Source: Candidatus Hydrogenedens terephthalaticus JGI OTU-1 (lineage in GTDB: Bacteria > Hydrogenedentota > Hydrogenedentia > Hydrogenedentales > Hydrogenedentaceae). Taken from it: 64,000 nucleotides of DNA. Below the pieces are notes generated by a model. The model had not been told where the DNA came from and searched no databases. It saw nothing but the letters and a program-made list of their open reading frames with translations. The stretch is taken from the NCBI GenBank assembly GCA_000493945.1, contig AWNW01000013.1:1-64000 (forward strand). The letters are read 5' to 3'. Position numbers and translations under genes: made by a program. This document shows, piece after piece, positions 53,368 to 62,056 of the stretch; within the stretch, counting starts at the first letter, position 1, and the number at the start of each line of letters is the position of its first letter.

Positions 53368-54408
53368 CTACTTCTTGTAATAAGACTTCATATCATCCAG
53401 AGTTAATGGCTTGTAGTCACCTGCATGACCAGCCTGACCGAAGGCTTTCATTCTCTCAACATATACTTGATATGCCGCTTCACGAGCCGGTTTTAAGTAA
53501 TCTCTGGGGTCAAATTTCTCTGGTTGTTCCCAAAATACCTTACGAATAGCACCCGTTATCGCTAAACGACTATCGGTATCAACATTTACCTTACGAACAC
53601 CATTCTCAATACCTTTCTTAATCTCTTCTAATGGGATACCTTTGGTACCCGGCATTTTGCCACCATATTTGTTAATAATATCCACCAATTCTTGAGGCAC
53701 AGAACTGGAACCATGCATTACCATGTGACAATTGGGCATTCTTTTGTGAATTTCAATAATACGATCCATGGCTAATTTCGGTGGTAATACTTCTCCTGTA
53801 ACGGGGTCTTTTCTTGAAGATTTATAAGCACCGTGACTTGTTCCAATAGCAACAGCAAGAGCGTCTACACCCGTTTGTTTTACAAATTCTTCTGCCTGGG
53901 CAGGGTCTGTTAAATGGGCTTCGACATCTTTATCAGACAAGCCTGCTCCGTGACCATCTTCAATTCCACCAAGACAACCCAATTCTGCCTCTACTGTTAC
54001 ACCTAATGGATGGGCTAATTCGATAACTTTCATTGTAATTTCAAGATTACCTTCGTATGTATTCGGTGTTTTTGCATCCTCTTTGAGGGAGCCATCTATC
54101 ATTACGGATGTAAATCCAAGTTCTATGGCTTGCTTACATGTTTCTACACTGTTTCCATGGTCCAAATGCAATGCCACGGGGATATGCGGATATTCTTCTA
54201 CTGCCGCTTCCATCAACTTCTTCAGGTAAATCATCTTACTATATTTCAATGCACCCCGACTTGCCTGTATGATAACAGGACTGTTGGTATCATTTGCAGC
54301 CTGCATAATCGCCTGGATTTGCTCCATATTATTCACATTGAAAGCACCCACACCGTAGCCGCCTTTGGCTGCTTCATCAAGTATTTGTCTCATAGGAACT
54401 AATGGCAT
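53368..54408 (-). CDS. fba: Class II fructose-1,6-bisphosphate aldolase
   Basis: A 346-residue zinc-dependent aldolase. Zinc ligands appear in HLDHGNS (His-Leu-Asp-His) and in GTSHGAYK and VMHGSSS, and EAELGCLGGIEDGHGA is the characteristic loop. The form is the CbbA-like type IIB of about 345 residues. It splits fructose-1,6-bisphosphate to the triose phosphates in glycolysis or gluconeogenesis. A strong TTAAGGAGAAATGTT site precedes the ATG. It is 80 bp ahead of glmS in the same direction. Confidence 0.96.
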   Translation of the reverse strand: MPLVPMRQILDEAAKGGYGVGAFNVNNMEQIQAIMQAANDTNSPVIIQASRGALKYSKMIYLKKLMEAAVEEYPHIPVALHLDHGNSVETCKQAIELGFTSVMIDGSLKEDAKTPNTYEGNLEITMKVIELAHPLGVTVEAELGCLGGIEDGHGAGLSDKDVEAHLTDPAQAEEFVKQTGVDALAVAIGTSHGAYKSSRKDPVTGEVLPPKLAMDRIIEIHKRMPNCHMVMHGSSSVPQELVDIINKYGGKMPGTKGIPLEEIKKGIENGVRKVNVDTDSRLAITGAIRKVFWEQPEKFDPRDYLKPAREAAYQVYVERMKAFGQAGHAGDYKPLTLDDMKSYYKK

Positions 54409-54545
54409 AACATTTCTCCTTAATTTAATTGTTTATAGTATTATTACTCTTACAGTTTTTATAGATTTACTTTCCACTAAATTAATTAGGATTATAGACG
54501 GGCAGATAAAAGTTGTTTAATTATAACATTTATTCAAAATATAAT

Positions 54546-55250
54546 TCAACCACCTTTTTCACAATTAAAAATAGGATATTTGTTTAAGGGACATTGTGAA
54601 CATTTAGGTATTTTCCTACAATAATCTTTTCCTGTCCAGACAATAAGCCCATGATATTCTTTATAAATATATACATCTTGGGGTAGATATGTATGAAAAT
54701 AATTTTGTATCTCATTGTAATTTAATTTTTCATCAAGAATCCCGTGCCTTGAAAAAATTCGTCTTGTATAAGCGTCTACGACAAAAATTCGATGTCCACA
54801 GGCATAAAGTAAAATATCATCTGCAGTTTCAGGTCCAATACCTTTTATATTTAGCAACTCGTTTCTTAGTTCAGAAATATTTTTATGAGCCATTTTTTCA
54901 ATTTTTCCATCATATTTTTCAATCAGGTATTTACAAAATATGATAAGTCGTTCTGCTTTCTGTCGAAAATATCCTGAAGGTCGTATAGCCTGTTCCAGTT
55001 GATTTCTATCACATTGAATTATTTTATAGGGATTTAGCAAGTCCTCTTTTTTTAAATTCTCAATGGCTTTTTCTACATTAGTCCATGCGGTATTTTGTGT
55101 TAATATTGCCCCAATAGCGATTTCAAAAGGAGTTTCACCGGGCCACCAACCTGTGGGTCCATAAAAATCCGATAAGGTATTATAAACTTCCATTAATGTC
55201 GGTCGTTCCTTTTCTTTCCGCTTCTTCCTGCTACAAGACTTCATATTCAC
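54546..55250 (-). CDS. Endonuclease III-related HhH-GPD DNA glycosylase with [4Fe-4S] cluster
   Basis: A 234-residue base-excision glycosylase; the start is GTG at 55250 or ATG at 55244, both near the preceding stop. The helix-hairpin-helix is LLNIKGIGPETADDILLYA with the catalytic-type Asp in FVVDAYTRRIF. Cluster ligands are C-x5-C-x2-C-x9-C (CRKIPKCSQCPLNKYPIFNC). The Lys normally found in the endonuclease III hairpin (GRKTA) is Glu here (GPETAD), so it is a monofunctional type like MagIII, which removes alkylated bases, rather than a lyase. It overlaps the end of the homocysteine methyltransferase gene, and may share its transcript. Confidence 0.85.
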   Translation of the reverse strand: MNMKSCSRKKRKEKERPTLMEVYNTLSDFYGPTGWWPGETPFEIAIGAILTQNTAWTNVEKAIENLKKEDLLNPYKIIQCDRNQLEQAIRPSGYFRQKAERLIIFCKYLIEKYDGKIEKMAHKNISELRNELLNIKGIGPETADDILLYACGHRIFVVDAYTRRIFSRHGILDEKLNYNEIQNYFHTYLPQDVYIYKEYHGLIVWTGKDYCRKIPKCSQCPLNKYPIFNCEKGG

Positions 55251-56137
55251 GATATTTTCTCAACTTCACTCCGTATGGCTCGTATATGTTCCGGGGTAGT
55301 TCCACAACAACCACCAATAATCCTTGCCCCGTTTTTATAGAAACCTGGGACATACTTTGCAAACATTTCAGGCGTTTCTGGATAACGAATTCCTTCATCG
55401 GTTATTTGGGGTTGCCCTGCATTCGGATAAACTAAAAAAGGTACTCCTTTTTCATAAGCATACATTTTTTGCAATAGAACACACATATCCTCCACAGATA
55501 ATGTGCAATTTACCCCAAGAATAGACACCCCTATTTGTTTCATCTCCTGAATAAACACTTCGGGGGTTGTCCCCATAATCGTATTAAATCGTTCTCCATC
55601 ACTACTTCGCATAAAAGTAAAACTGACAACTATCTCCAACTTTGTATTTTCCTTCACAGCACGCACAGCACATCGGGCTTCATCCAAATCTGACATTGTC
55701 TCAATGGTGCAAGAATCCGCACCTCCTTTTTCTAATGCAATAGCCTGCTCACGGAACGATTCATACAATTCATCTTCGGATACATCACCCATCATTATAA
55801 ACTTACCACTGGGACCTATAGAAGCAAGCACATGGCACTTTTCTCCTACAGCTTTCCTTGTTAGGTAGGCGGCTTTTCTATTAAGTTCCTTTGCTTCGTT
55901 TTCTAAACCGTAAGATTTTAATTTTACTCGATTTCCTCCAAAACTATTAGTAGAAACCAAATCGGCTCCTGCTTCTTTATATGCAATGGCAATCCCACTC
56001 ACAATGTCTGGATGTTCGATATTCCATAGTTCGGGACATTCTCCTGCCTGCATACCTGCCTTTATTAATAATGTTCCCCAGCCACCATCACCGACTAAAA
56101 TTTTACCTGCTTTTATTTTTGATAATATACTATCCAT
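55247..56137 (-). CDS. Homocysteine S-methyltransferase domain protein (MetH module 1 type)
   Basis: The start at 56137 (TGATG overlap with the preceding stop) is preferred to an upstream in-frame start at 56239. The 296-residue barrel carries the zinc ligands Cys211 (LGVNC) and Cys277-Cys278 (IIGGCCGTTPEHI), the defining set for betaine- or cobalamin-linked homocysteine methyltransferases, and the start ILVGDGGWGTLLIKAGM. Here it is preceded by a DUF169 gene and a corrinoid protein gene, so a split MetH-like methylation of homocysteine is likely. Folate-binding and activation domains of MetH are not in the window. Confidence 0.85.
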   Translation of the reverse strand: MDSILSKIKAGKILVGDGGWGTLLIKAGMQAGECPELWNIEHPDIVSGIAIAYKEAGADLVSTNSFGGNRVKLKSYGLENEAKELNRKAAYLTRKAVGEKCHVLASIGPSGKFIMMGDVSEDELYESFREQAIALEKGGADSCTIETMSDLDEARCAVRAVKENTKLEIVVSFTFMRSSDGERFNTIMGTTPEVFIQEMKQIGVSILGVNCTLSVEDMCVLLQKMYAYEKGVPFLVYPNAGQPQITDEGIRYPETPEMFAKYVPGFYKNGARIIGGCCGTTPEHIRAIRSEVEKIS

Positions 56138-56967
56138 CAACTTATTTCCTTTCCTTCCCCTTTTGTCAAATGCTTCCATGTTTCTTTTACTAAAAAACTG
56201 TTTGGAGCATCTTTCTCTACTTGTAAAAATAACTCCCATGGAAAAGTAATTGTTAAATAGTTATCTCCTATTTGTTTTTTCACATTTAATCGAGCAGAAA
56301 TATCGGTCAAACCAATAACGGCTTTGGGTTCTTCACCATTCTTTGCATACGCCCAAATACCTATTGTCTGGCATCCAGCTGAATATGGAGCAATAACACT
56401 ATTCATCGTTTTACTACGGAAATTGGCAAGGATTATTAATGCGGATAATTGATGGGGTTCTACTAAAAAAACGACCGTTTTAGGTTGTTCGGTATCTGGA
56501 TTTACTTGAGACAGTGGCTTAAAGATAACATAGTCATACGGAATATCTATTATAGGTAATGTCTGAATAAAATTCTGCACCTGTTCTGGGGAAGATAAAT
56601 ATCCTTCTCCATACAGAAAATCTTGCATAAATTCGGGAGTAACAAAATTTTTAATCTGTTCAGCAACACCTTCACCAATAGGATGTCCTTTGTTTCCTGT
56701 TGAAAGAAACCTGCAAAAACAATCTTCCCCTCCGGGAAAATCTTTATATAGATTTCCAAAACCAAGCCCAACACCACCGCCCCAACATCCATAGGTTACA
56801 CGAGAAAAAACGGCAGTCTTTCCTTTTGCTGCACTTACAAACCACCAAATTACACAGCCCCATTTACCGGGTTTAAATTCTATGGCATGTTCTGGTTTAT
56901 GGTTTGACCAAAGTATTGCCACAGGTTCATATTTGAGAGATAACAAATCAGAAAGAACTGTTTTCAT
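56137..56967 (-). CDS. DUF169-domain protein in corrinoid operon
   Basis: A 276-residue protein of the DUF169 family. Typical segments are EPVAILWSNHKPEHA, KWGCVIWWFVSAAKGKTAVFSRVTYGCWGGGVGLGF and PLSQVNPDTEQPKTVVFLVEPHQLSALIILANF. Conserved Cys residues (Cys38, Cys62 and others such as CFC near 84) could bind metal or a cluster, but no established reaction is known to me. It starts nine bases after the corrinoid gene and its stop overlaps the start of the homocysteine methyltransferase, so it is tightly coupled with both. Confidence 0.8.
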   Translation of the reverse strand: MKTVLSDLLSLKYEPVAILWSNHKPEHAIEFKPGKWGCVIWWFVSAAKGKTAVFSRVTYGCWGGGVGLGFGNLYKDFPGGEDCFCRFLSTGNKGHPIGEGVAEQIKNFVTPEFMQDFLYGEGYLSSPEQVQNFIQTLPIIDIPYDYVIFKPLSQVNPDTEQPKTVVFLVEPHQLSALIILANFRSKTMNSVIAPYSAGCQTIGIWAYAKNGEEPKAVIGLTDISARLNVKKQIGDNYLTITFPWELFLQVEKDAPNSFLVKETWKHLTKGEGKEIS

Positions 56968-56976
56968 AAATTTTTA

Positions 56977-57660
56977 CTAACTTGCCAAACCTAATTTTGC
57001 ATCGAGATATTCGATACAGCCTTGCGGGTCTGGAGAATAGGCATCTGCACCTATCTTATTGCAAAAGTCTTGCGTTAATGGAGCACCTCCTACAACTACA
57101 GTAACTTCAGGAACCTCAGATTTCAATACTTTAACCGCTTTTTCCATATTCATCATGGTAGTGGTCAATAAGGCACTCATTCCTACTACGGCACCCGGAT
57201 TTTCTTTTAACGCTTGGAGGAATTTTTCAGGAGAGGTATCTACACCTAAATCAATTACTTTCCAACCAGCACCTTCCATCATCATCCGCACAAGATTTTT
57301 ACCTATATCGTGCAAATCACCTTGAACTGTACCTATAATAAAAATCCCTTTATGTTTTGCTTCACCCCTTTCAAAAGCACTTTTTAAAAAGGGCATACCC
57401 GCATTCATTGCTCGTGCAGACATCAAAACATCCGGAACAAATACTTCATTACAACTAAATTTTTTACCTATAACACTCATACCTTTCATCAAACCCTCAC
57501 TTAGTATCTGACTTGCAGGTATCCCCATTCCAAGGGCTTGTTGAACCAATTCTTCGGTTCCATCCTGTCCCTTTAAATCAGGCGGATAGGGAGAATTCTT
57601 ATTAATTTTACCTCTTTCAACGCAAGTTGCAATTTGTTCCAGAATATTTTCCATAGCCAT
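56977..57660 (-). CDS. Corrinoid (B12-binding) methyltransferase protein
   Basis: A 227-residue protein of the MtbC/MttC/MetH-B12 type. A helical cap (about 1-100) is followed by the Rossmann-like domain with D-x-H-x-x-G in GDLHDIGKNLV (His117 is the expected lower cobalt ligand), then VIDLGVDTSPEKF, MSALLTTTMMNM and VVVGGAPLTQDFCNKIGADAYSPD. It would carry a methyl group between a donor methyltransferase and the homocysteine methyltransferase two genes on. It is the first gene of the corrinoid-DUF169-methyltransferase-glycosylase run. The donor methyltransferase is not in the window. Confidence 0.92.
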   Translation of the reverse strand: MAMENILEQIATCVERGKINKNSPYPPDLKGQDGTEELVQQALGMGIPASQILSEGLMKGMSVIGKKFSCNEVFVPDVLMSARAMNAGMPFLKSAFERGEAKHKGIFIIGTVQGDLHDIGKNLVRMMMEGAGWKVIDLGVDTSPEKFLQALKENPGAVVGMSALLTTTMMNMEKAVKVLKSEVPEVTVVVGGAPLTQDFCNKIGADAYSPDPQGCIEYLDAKLGLAS

Positions 57661-57709
57661 TTCCCTTATCGTATATATTTTTTTTGAATTGATTTAAATT
57701 ATTATCAAA

Positions 57710-58045
57710 TTATGAAAGCCTTTTCCAATTATGGCCTCCTCCATTCTTACAGGGAACTCCTCCATACGGTGTATCTTTTGATTTAATAACCAGCCCACAT
57801 TTGCTACACTGATAATTTTTATCTCCTACTTGACCTAAACATCGCCAGTGATGTCCCCCTCCTTCTTTACAACTACCCATAGAAGGCTGATTAACTGCTT
57901 CTATGTGCAATCCACACTTAGGACAATAATAATTTTTTAATACCATTTCATCAGCGGGTAAAGAACTATTGGGGAAAATAAAAAAGGAACAAACAATGAT
58001 TATGATTAGAACAAATAAGAATGTTGTTTTTATTTTCACAATCAA
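57710..58045 (-). CDS. Small exported protein with two tandem zinc-ribbon repeats
   Basis: A 111-residue protein with an N-terminal membrane helix or signal (about 6-27). The rest is two repeats of about 34 residues, each with C-x2-C-G-L-x-I ... C-K-x-G-G-G-H-x-W (YYCPKCGLHIEAV to GGGHHWRCLG, and YQCSKCGLVIKSK to GGGHNWKRL). Each has three Cys and one His, a plausible zinc knuckle. I know no family by name. Location would be periplasmic or surface. It is not tightly linked to the corrinoid operon (49 bp). Confidence 0.7.
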   Translation of the reverse strand: MIVKIKTTFLFVLIIIIVCSFFIFPNSSLPADEMVLKNYYCPKCGLHIEAVNQPSMGSCKEGGGHHWRCLGQVGDKNYQCSKCGLVIKSKDTPYGGVPCKNGGGHNWKRLS

Positions 58046-58163
58046 ATACCTTTTTATAATACATATATTTTGATATTCTTTTTATTTTTAATAACATAGT
58101 CGAAATATGAATTAATGATATAATCTTTTCATCTCACAAGTAAAATTTATTTTTCCCGTGAAT

Positions 58164-59354
58164 ATGCAACTATCCAAAAACGATAAAAATAATGATACGC
58201 CATCCTCTATATCCCTATTCCATTTATGCTGGGAGTTTTTGAAAATAGGGACGATTGGCTTTGGTGGCGGATGGGTAATAATTTCATTAATCCACAATCG
58301 TTTCGTGACACAAAAAAAACTCATAAGTGATGAAGATTTTACCGTAGGTCTCGGTCTTAGTCAATTTTTAGGGGCTTTTGCTGTAAATACAACCTCGTTT
58401 GTTGGGAGAAAATTGAAAGGAATAAAAGGTTCTATTTTAGCCTCATTTTTCTTTCTTCTCCCCTCTTTTGTAATTGTCTGTATTCTTACAGGACTTTATT
58501 TCAAATTCAACAGAATATTTAATTTTGAAAGCATATTAAAAGGTATTTCTCCTGTTATCATTGCTCTAATGCTTTCTACCGCATTTGATCTGTCTATCAA
58601 AATTAAAAAGGACTTAGCATTTTTAATCATCCTGCTCTTTGTAATTATTGGGGGGTTATTTAATATTAATTATGTACTACTACTTATTTTTTCCGGTGTT
58701 TTTCAAATATTTTTTTCTCATTCAAAACGAAATAATACAGAAAAAAACACTCTGCACCCTATATATTTTCTACAGCATCCTTATAACTTTCTTTCAGGTG
58801 TTCCAGCCTTTTTTTCCATTATAGGAACCCCTTCTTTTTTTACTATGGGCTTGGTGTTTTTTGGAATAGGTTTTATCTTTTTTGGTGGAGGATATGCTCT
58901 TCTCCCTCTTCTACAAAATATCTTTGTAAATAAACTTCAATGGATTGCAAATCACGATTTTATTGTAGGGATAGCCATAAGTCAAGCGACACCGGGACCT
59001 TTTGCCATAATTGCGACTTTTCTGGGATATTATTTAAAAGGCGTAATCGGGGCTTTTATTGCTACTTTTATGATTTTTTTACCTGCATTTGTGTTTTTAC
59101 AAATACTTATCAGCCTGCAAAATAACTTCAAGGATAATAAAAATGTTCAGGCTTTTATAAAAGGTATCAACATTGCTATTATAGGACAACTAATCCTTTT
59201 GTCTTACCATTTCTCTATAGAAACATTAACCCCTATTTTTCTTCCTTCAGTTATTTTTCTACTTATTAGTCTGGTTCTGTTTTTTATTTATAAGACACCG
59301 CCCATTATTCTTATTGTAATAGGAATTGTTTACGGACTTCTTTTTATAAAATAG
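58164..59354 (+). CDS. chrA: Chromate transporter-family (ChrA) protein, two-domain form
   Basis: A 396-residue membrane protein with ten to twelve helices in two homologous halves (about 15-200 and 220-396). FLKIGTIGFGGGWVIISLIHNRFV and FGIGFIFFGGGYALLPLLQNIFV are the repeated ChrA signatures, with GLGLSQFLGAFAVNTTSFVG and GIAISQATPGPFAIIATFLGY. The start at the ATG 58164 is chosen over a GTG at 58158. It would export chromate, or more likely another anion, through the inner membrane; no regulator is linked. Confidence 0.9.
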   Translation: MQLSKNDKNNDTPSSISLFHLCWEFLKIGTIGFGGGWVIISLIHNRFVTQKKLISDEDFTVGLGLSQFLGAFAVNTTSFVGRKLKGIKGSILASFFFLLPSFVIVCILTGLYFKFNRIFNFESILKGISPVIIALMLSTAFDLSIKIKKDLAFLIILLFVIIGGLFNINYVLLLIFSGVFQIFFSHSKRNNTEKNTLHPIYFLQHPYNFLSGVPAFFSIIGTPSFFTMGLVFFGIGFIFFGGGYALLPLLQNIFVNKLQWIANHDFIVGIAISQATPGPFAIIATFLGYYLKGVIGAFIATFMIFLPAFVFLQILISLQNNFKDNKNVQAFIKGINIAIIGQLILLSYHFSIETLTPIFLPSVIFLLISLVLFFIYKTPPIILIVIGIVYGLLFIK

Positions 59355-59357
59355 GGA

Positions 59358-60848
59358 TTATTTCAAAATCTTGCGACCTTCTGAGGACTTAATACCGGAA
59401 ACAATTCGTTCAAAGGCTTCTTCATTCGAACAGGCACTCATTGCTTCTTCTTTAGTTACCAATCCTTTTTGATACAACTCCACGGCATATTGGTCGAAAC
59501 TCTTCATATCACCATCCACCTCCATAATTCCATGAAGTTTATCAAGATCACCTTCAAGAATAGCATCGCGAACAATAGGTTTTCCGCCTAATAATATTTC
59601 CAGACATGGGATTCTACCACCACCCACTCGTTTCAATAATCTTTGACATACAACCCCCTGAAGAGAGTATGCCAATTCTTGACGGATTAAGTCGCGTTCA
59701 TTCTGAGGGAAATAACTGATAATACGATTTACCGTATCTACGGCTGTTGTTGTATGGAGCGTACTAAAAACAAGGTGACCTGTTTCAGCCGCACTTAATC
59801 CTGCACGAATAGTATCCCTATCACGCATTTCACCAACGAGAATTACATCTGGGTCTTCACGCAACGAACCACGCAAAGCATTGGCAAAGGATAAGGTGTC
59901 CCTACCTACTTGTCGTTGTGAAACGATGCTTTTTTTATCTGTATATACATATTCAATAGGGTCTTCAATTGTTATTATATTGGCAGAACGAGTTGCATTT
60001 ATATAATCTACCATCGCCGCTAATGTAGTGGATTTACCACTTCCTGTAATACCACAAACAAGGAAAAGCCCCCTGTGTCTATTACATACATCACGGACTA
60101 CTTCCGGAATATTTAACTTTTCAAAAGGTAACGGTTCTTCGGGGATTAAACGAATAGCAAGAGCAGGTGCACTCATTTTGATATAACCGCTACAACGGAG
60201 ATAACCTACTCCCGCAGCATGGTATTGGAAACTGGTCTCACGCTCTGTATATAACATATCCACCTGTTCCTGGCCTCCCAACTGATATAACAAATCTTTC
60301 ATGTCTTCCGCATTTAAGGGAGGTAGATCCAATGGCGCAAGGTCATTATCTACACGAATATAAGGTCTGGCACCGGCTCTTAAATGTAAATCTGAGGCAT
60401 TTCTTGCCTTCATCATCTCTATCATTACATTTATATTGAACCCTGTATTCACATAAGCAAGAACTTCTAATTGCCATGTGCGAGAACGAAGTGTTGATTT
60501 TGAATATCTCTCTATTACATCATCAAGAGGCATAAGAAGTGGTAATTGCTTCCAGTTAAATCCCGGAACTAAAACTTTGCATAAGCCATCTTCACATTTG
60601 GAACGAACACCTATTCGGGTTTCATCAAATGCTCTAATTATTTCATCATGGTTTGCAGATTCTTTGGTAGCAAATGTAATTTGTATTGAATCTACTTTTT
60701 TACTTAAATCGTTAGATTTGGCGATAAGGCTACATCCTTCCGTAGCAATTTTTACCTCTGATGGCACGCCTGTTGCTCGGATTACTTCATGAAGCCCAAT
60801 TCTAAAAATATCCATGATTGTTGACTTAGATTGACTACCTATGTACAT
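59358..60848 (-). CDS. pilT: PilT-like type IV pilus retraction ATPase with extra N-terminal domain
   Basis: A 496-residue ATPase. Residues about 140-496 are PilT: MIEMMKARNASDLHLRAGARP, Walker A GITGSGKST (266-274), Asp box IITIEDPIEYV, Walker B DVILVGEMRDRDT, AETGHLVFSTLHTTTA and the His box. PilT is usually 340-370 residues; the first about 140 residues have no counterpart I recognise and are beta/alpha in character (VPSEVKIATEGCSLIAKSNDL, SIQITFATKE). It may power pilus retraction or pseudopilus work, together with prepilins such as that at 5.9 kb. It is a single gene. Confidence 0.88.
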   Translation of the reverse strand: MYIGSQSKSTIMDIFRIGLHEVIRATGVPSEVKIATEGCSLIAKSNDLSKKVDSIQITFATKESANHDEIIRAFDETRIGVRSKCEDGLCKVLVPGFNWKQLPLLMPLDDVIERYSKSTLRSRTWQLEVLAYVNTGFNINVMIEMMKARNASDLHLRAGARPYIRVDNDLAPLDLPPLNAEDMKDLLYQLGGQEQVDMLYTERETSFQYHAAGVGYLRCSGYIKMSAPALAIRLIPEEPLPFEKLNIPEVVRDVCNRHRGLFLVCGITGSGKSTTLAAMVDYINATRSANIITIEDPIEYVYTDKKSIVSQRQVGRDTLSFANALRGSLREDPDVILVGEMRDRDTIRAGLSAAETGHLVFSTLHTTTAVDTVNRIISYFPQNERDLIRQELAYSLQGVVCQRLLKRVGGGRIPCLEILLGGKPIVRDAILEGDLDKLHGIMEVDGDMKSFDQYAVELYQKGLVTKEEAMSACSNEEAFERIVSGIKSSEGRKILK

Positions 60849-60964
60849 AAATAATGCCCTTTATTAAGCCCGTTATTTTTGGTGTTAAATTATATAAAAT
60901 CTATAAATATTGAAAATATTAACATAATATAATAAAATTTCCAATGAAAAGTCAACATTTTTAA

Positions 60965-62053
60965 CTAATTATTTTCAAAAAATTTTCTTGTTTTTTCATC
61001 AATAACTCCAATTTCAAGTTCATGGGTTCTGGTTTCTCCTGCTTTTAGATAGTCCATTTCCCCTCTTTTTTCTGTTTCATCTCTGCCCAATACACCTGCA
61101 TTACATGGTTCTAAACCAATTACATATTCCCCTGCTCCTAACATTTTCCATTGGACTAATTTGGGTAGTTGTGCTTTTTTATATTTGATATAAACACCAT
61201 AGAAATTAGATTCAAATTTTGGCTTTTTATGATAAATGCCAATAACGACATCTCCGTTTTTTTGCGTTTGGACATCATGAAAATACACTCTTTCCTGATA
61301 ATTTTCGGCAGGTGGCGTTATCTCATACCAGGCATCCTTCCCCTGTTTTGCAATTTCATCTCTCGGAATGGTTTTTCTAACAGGGATACAGACCCTGGCA
61401 CCTTCACATACTACAGGCCAGCCAATATTACAATGATATAACATCATAAAAGGTGTTTTACGAAAACCCTCGTTTGTTATTGTGTCCGTAATCTTAAAAT
61501 AATTTACCCCTAAATATGTTTCTATCTTCCTTTCTATTACAATGTTTTCAGCAAAAAGAGCCGATTGTCTCATTTTGCCTTTTATGGATAAAAGATACTT
61601 GCCCTGTTCCCATTTCTTTTCTATACATACATCTTCTGCGGGTGTATTGCTAATTCTACCATGTAATCCTTCGCCTGTTAGTTCACTCTTTTCACATGGC
61701 GGACCGACATTAGTAACACCGCAGGTCGTTAACAATCCACCGAAATAACTACGAAGCCAGCGAATACCTTCGGGTTCATAGTAAAAAGGAGCGACATCTC
61801 CTGGTGTAGAACGCCAACCTATTGGAATTCCTTTATAACTTGCATGAGAAATATCCATACAACGGTCTAAGTAAACGGAAAACTCTAAACCAGAGCCATT
61901 GTATACAAATGCGGAACGCGATGGGAATGCCTTTCCATCTTGAAGTATAGATGTTTGAATTCCTGCTATCTGGTCTATTTGACCTGCATATTTTTTCATT
62001 TCTATTGGGGATACTTCATACCAATTTTTTATTGCTTTTGGTTTCTTGTCCAT
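60965..62053 (-). CDS. DUF4432 aldose-epimerase-like protein
   Basis: A 362-residue protein of the galactose-mutarotase superfamily (DUF4432). Typical segments are FSVYLDRCMDISHASYKGIPIGW, EGIRWLRSYFGGLLTTCGVTNVGPP, LHGRISNTPA and MMLYHCNIGWP, with conserved His residues. It would act on a sugar or sugar derivative in the cytoplasm; the exact activity is unknown. It lies four bases downstream of the alcohol dehydrogenase gene, so the two form an operon, which suggests a shared sugar or polyol pathway. Confidence 0.85.
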   Translation of the reverse strand: MDKKPKAIKNWYEVSPIEMKKYAGQIDQIAGIQTSILQDGKAFPSRSAFVYNGSGLEFSVYLDRCMDISHASYKGIPIGWRSTPGDVAPFYYEPEGIRWLRSYFGGLLTTCGVTNVGPPCEKSELTGEGLHGRISNTPAEDVCIEKKWEQGKYLLSIKGKMRQSALFAENIVIERKIETYLGVNYFKITDTITNEGFRKTPFMMLYHCNIGWPVVCEGARVCIPVRKTIPRDEIAKQGKDAWYEITPPAENYQERVYFHDVQTQKNGDVVIGIYHKKPKFESNFYGVYIKYKKAQLPKLVQWKMLGAGEYVIGLEPCNAGVLGRDETEKRGEMDYLKAGETRTHELEIGVIDEKTRKFFENN

Positions 62054-62056
62054 ACA

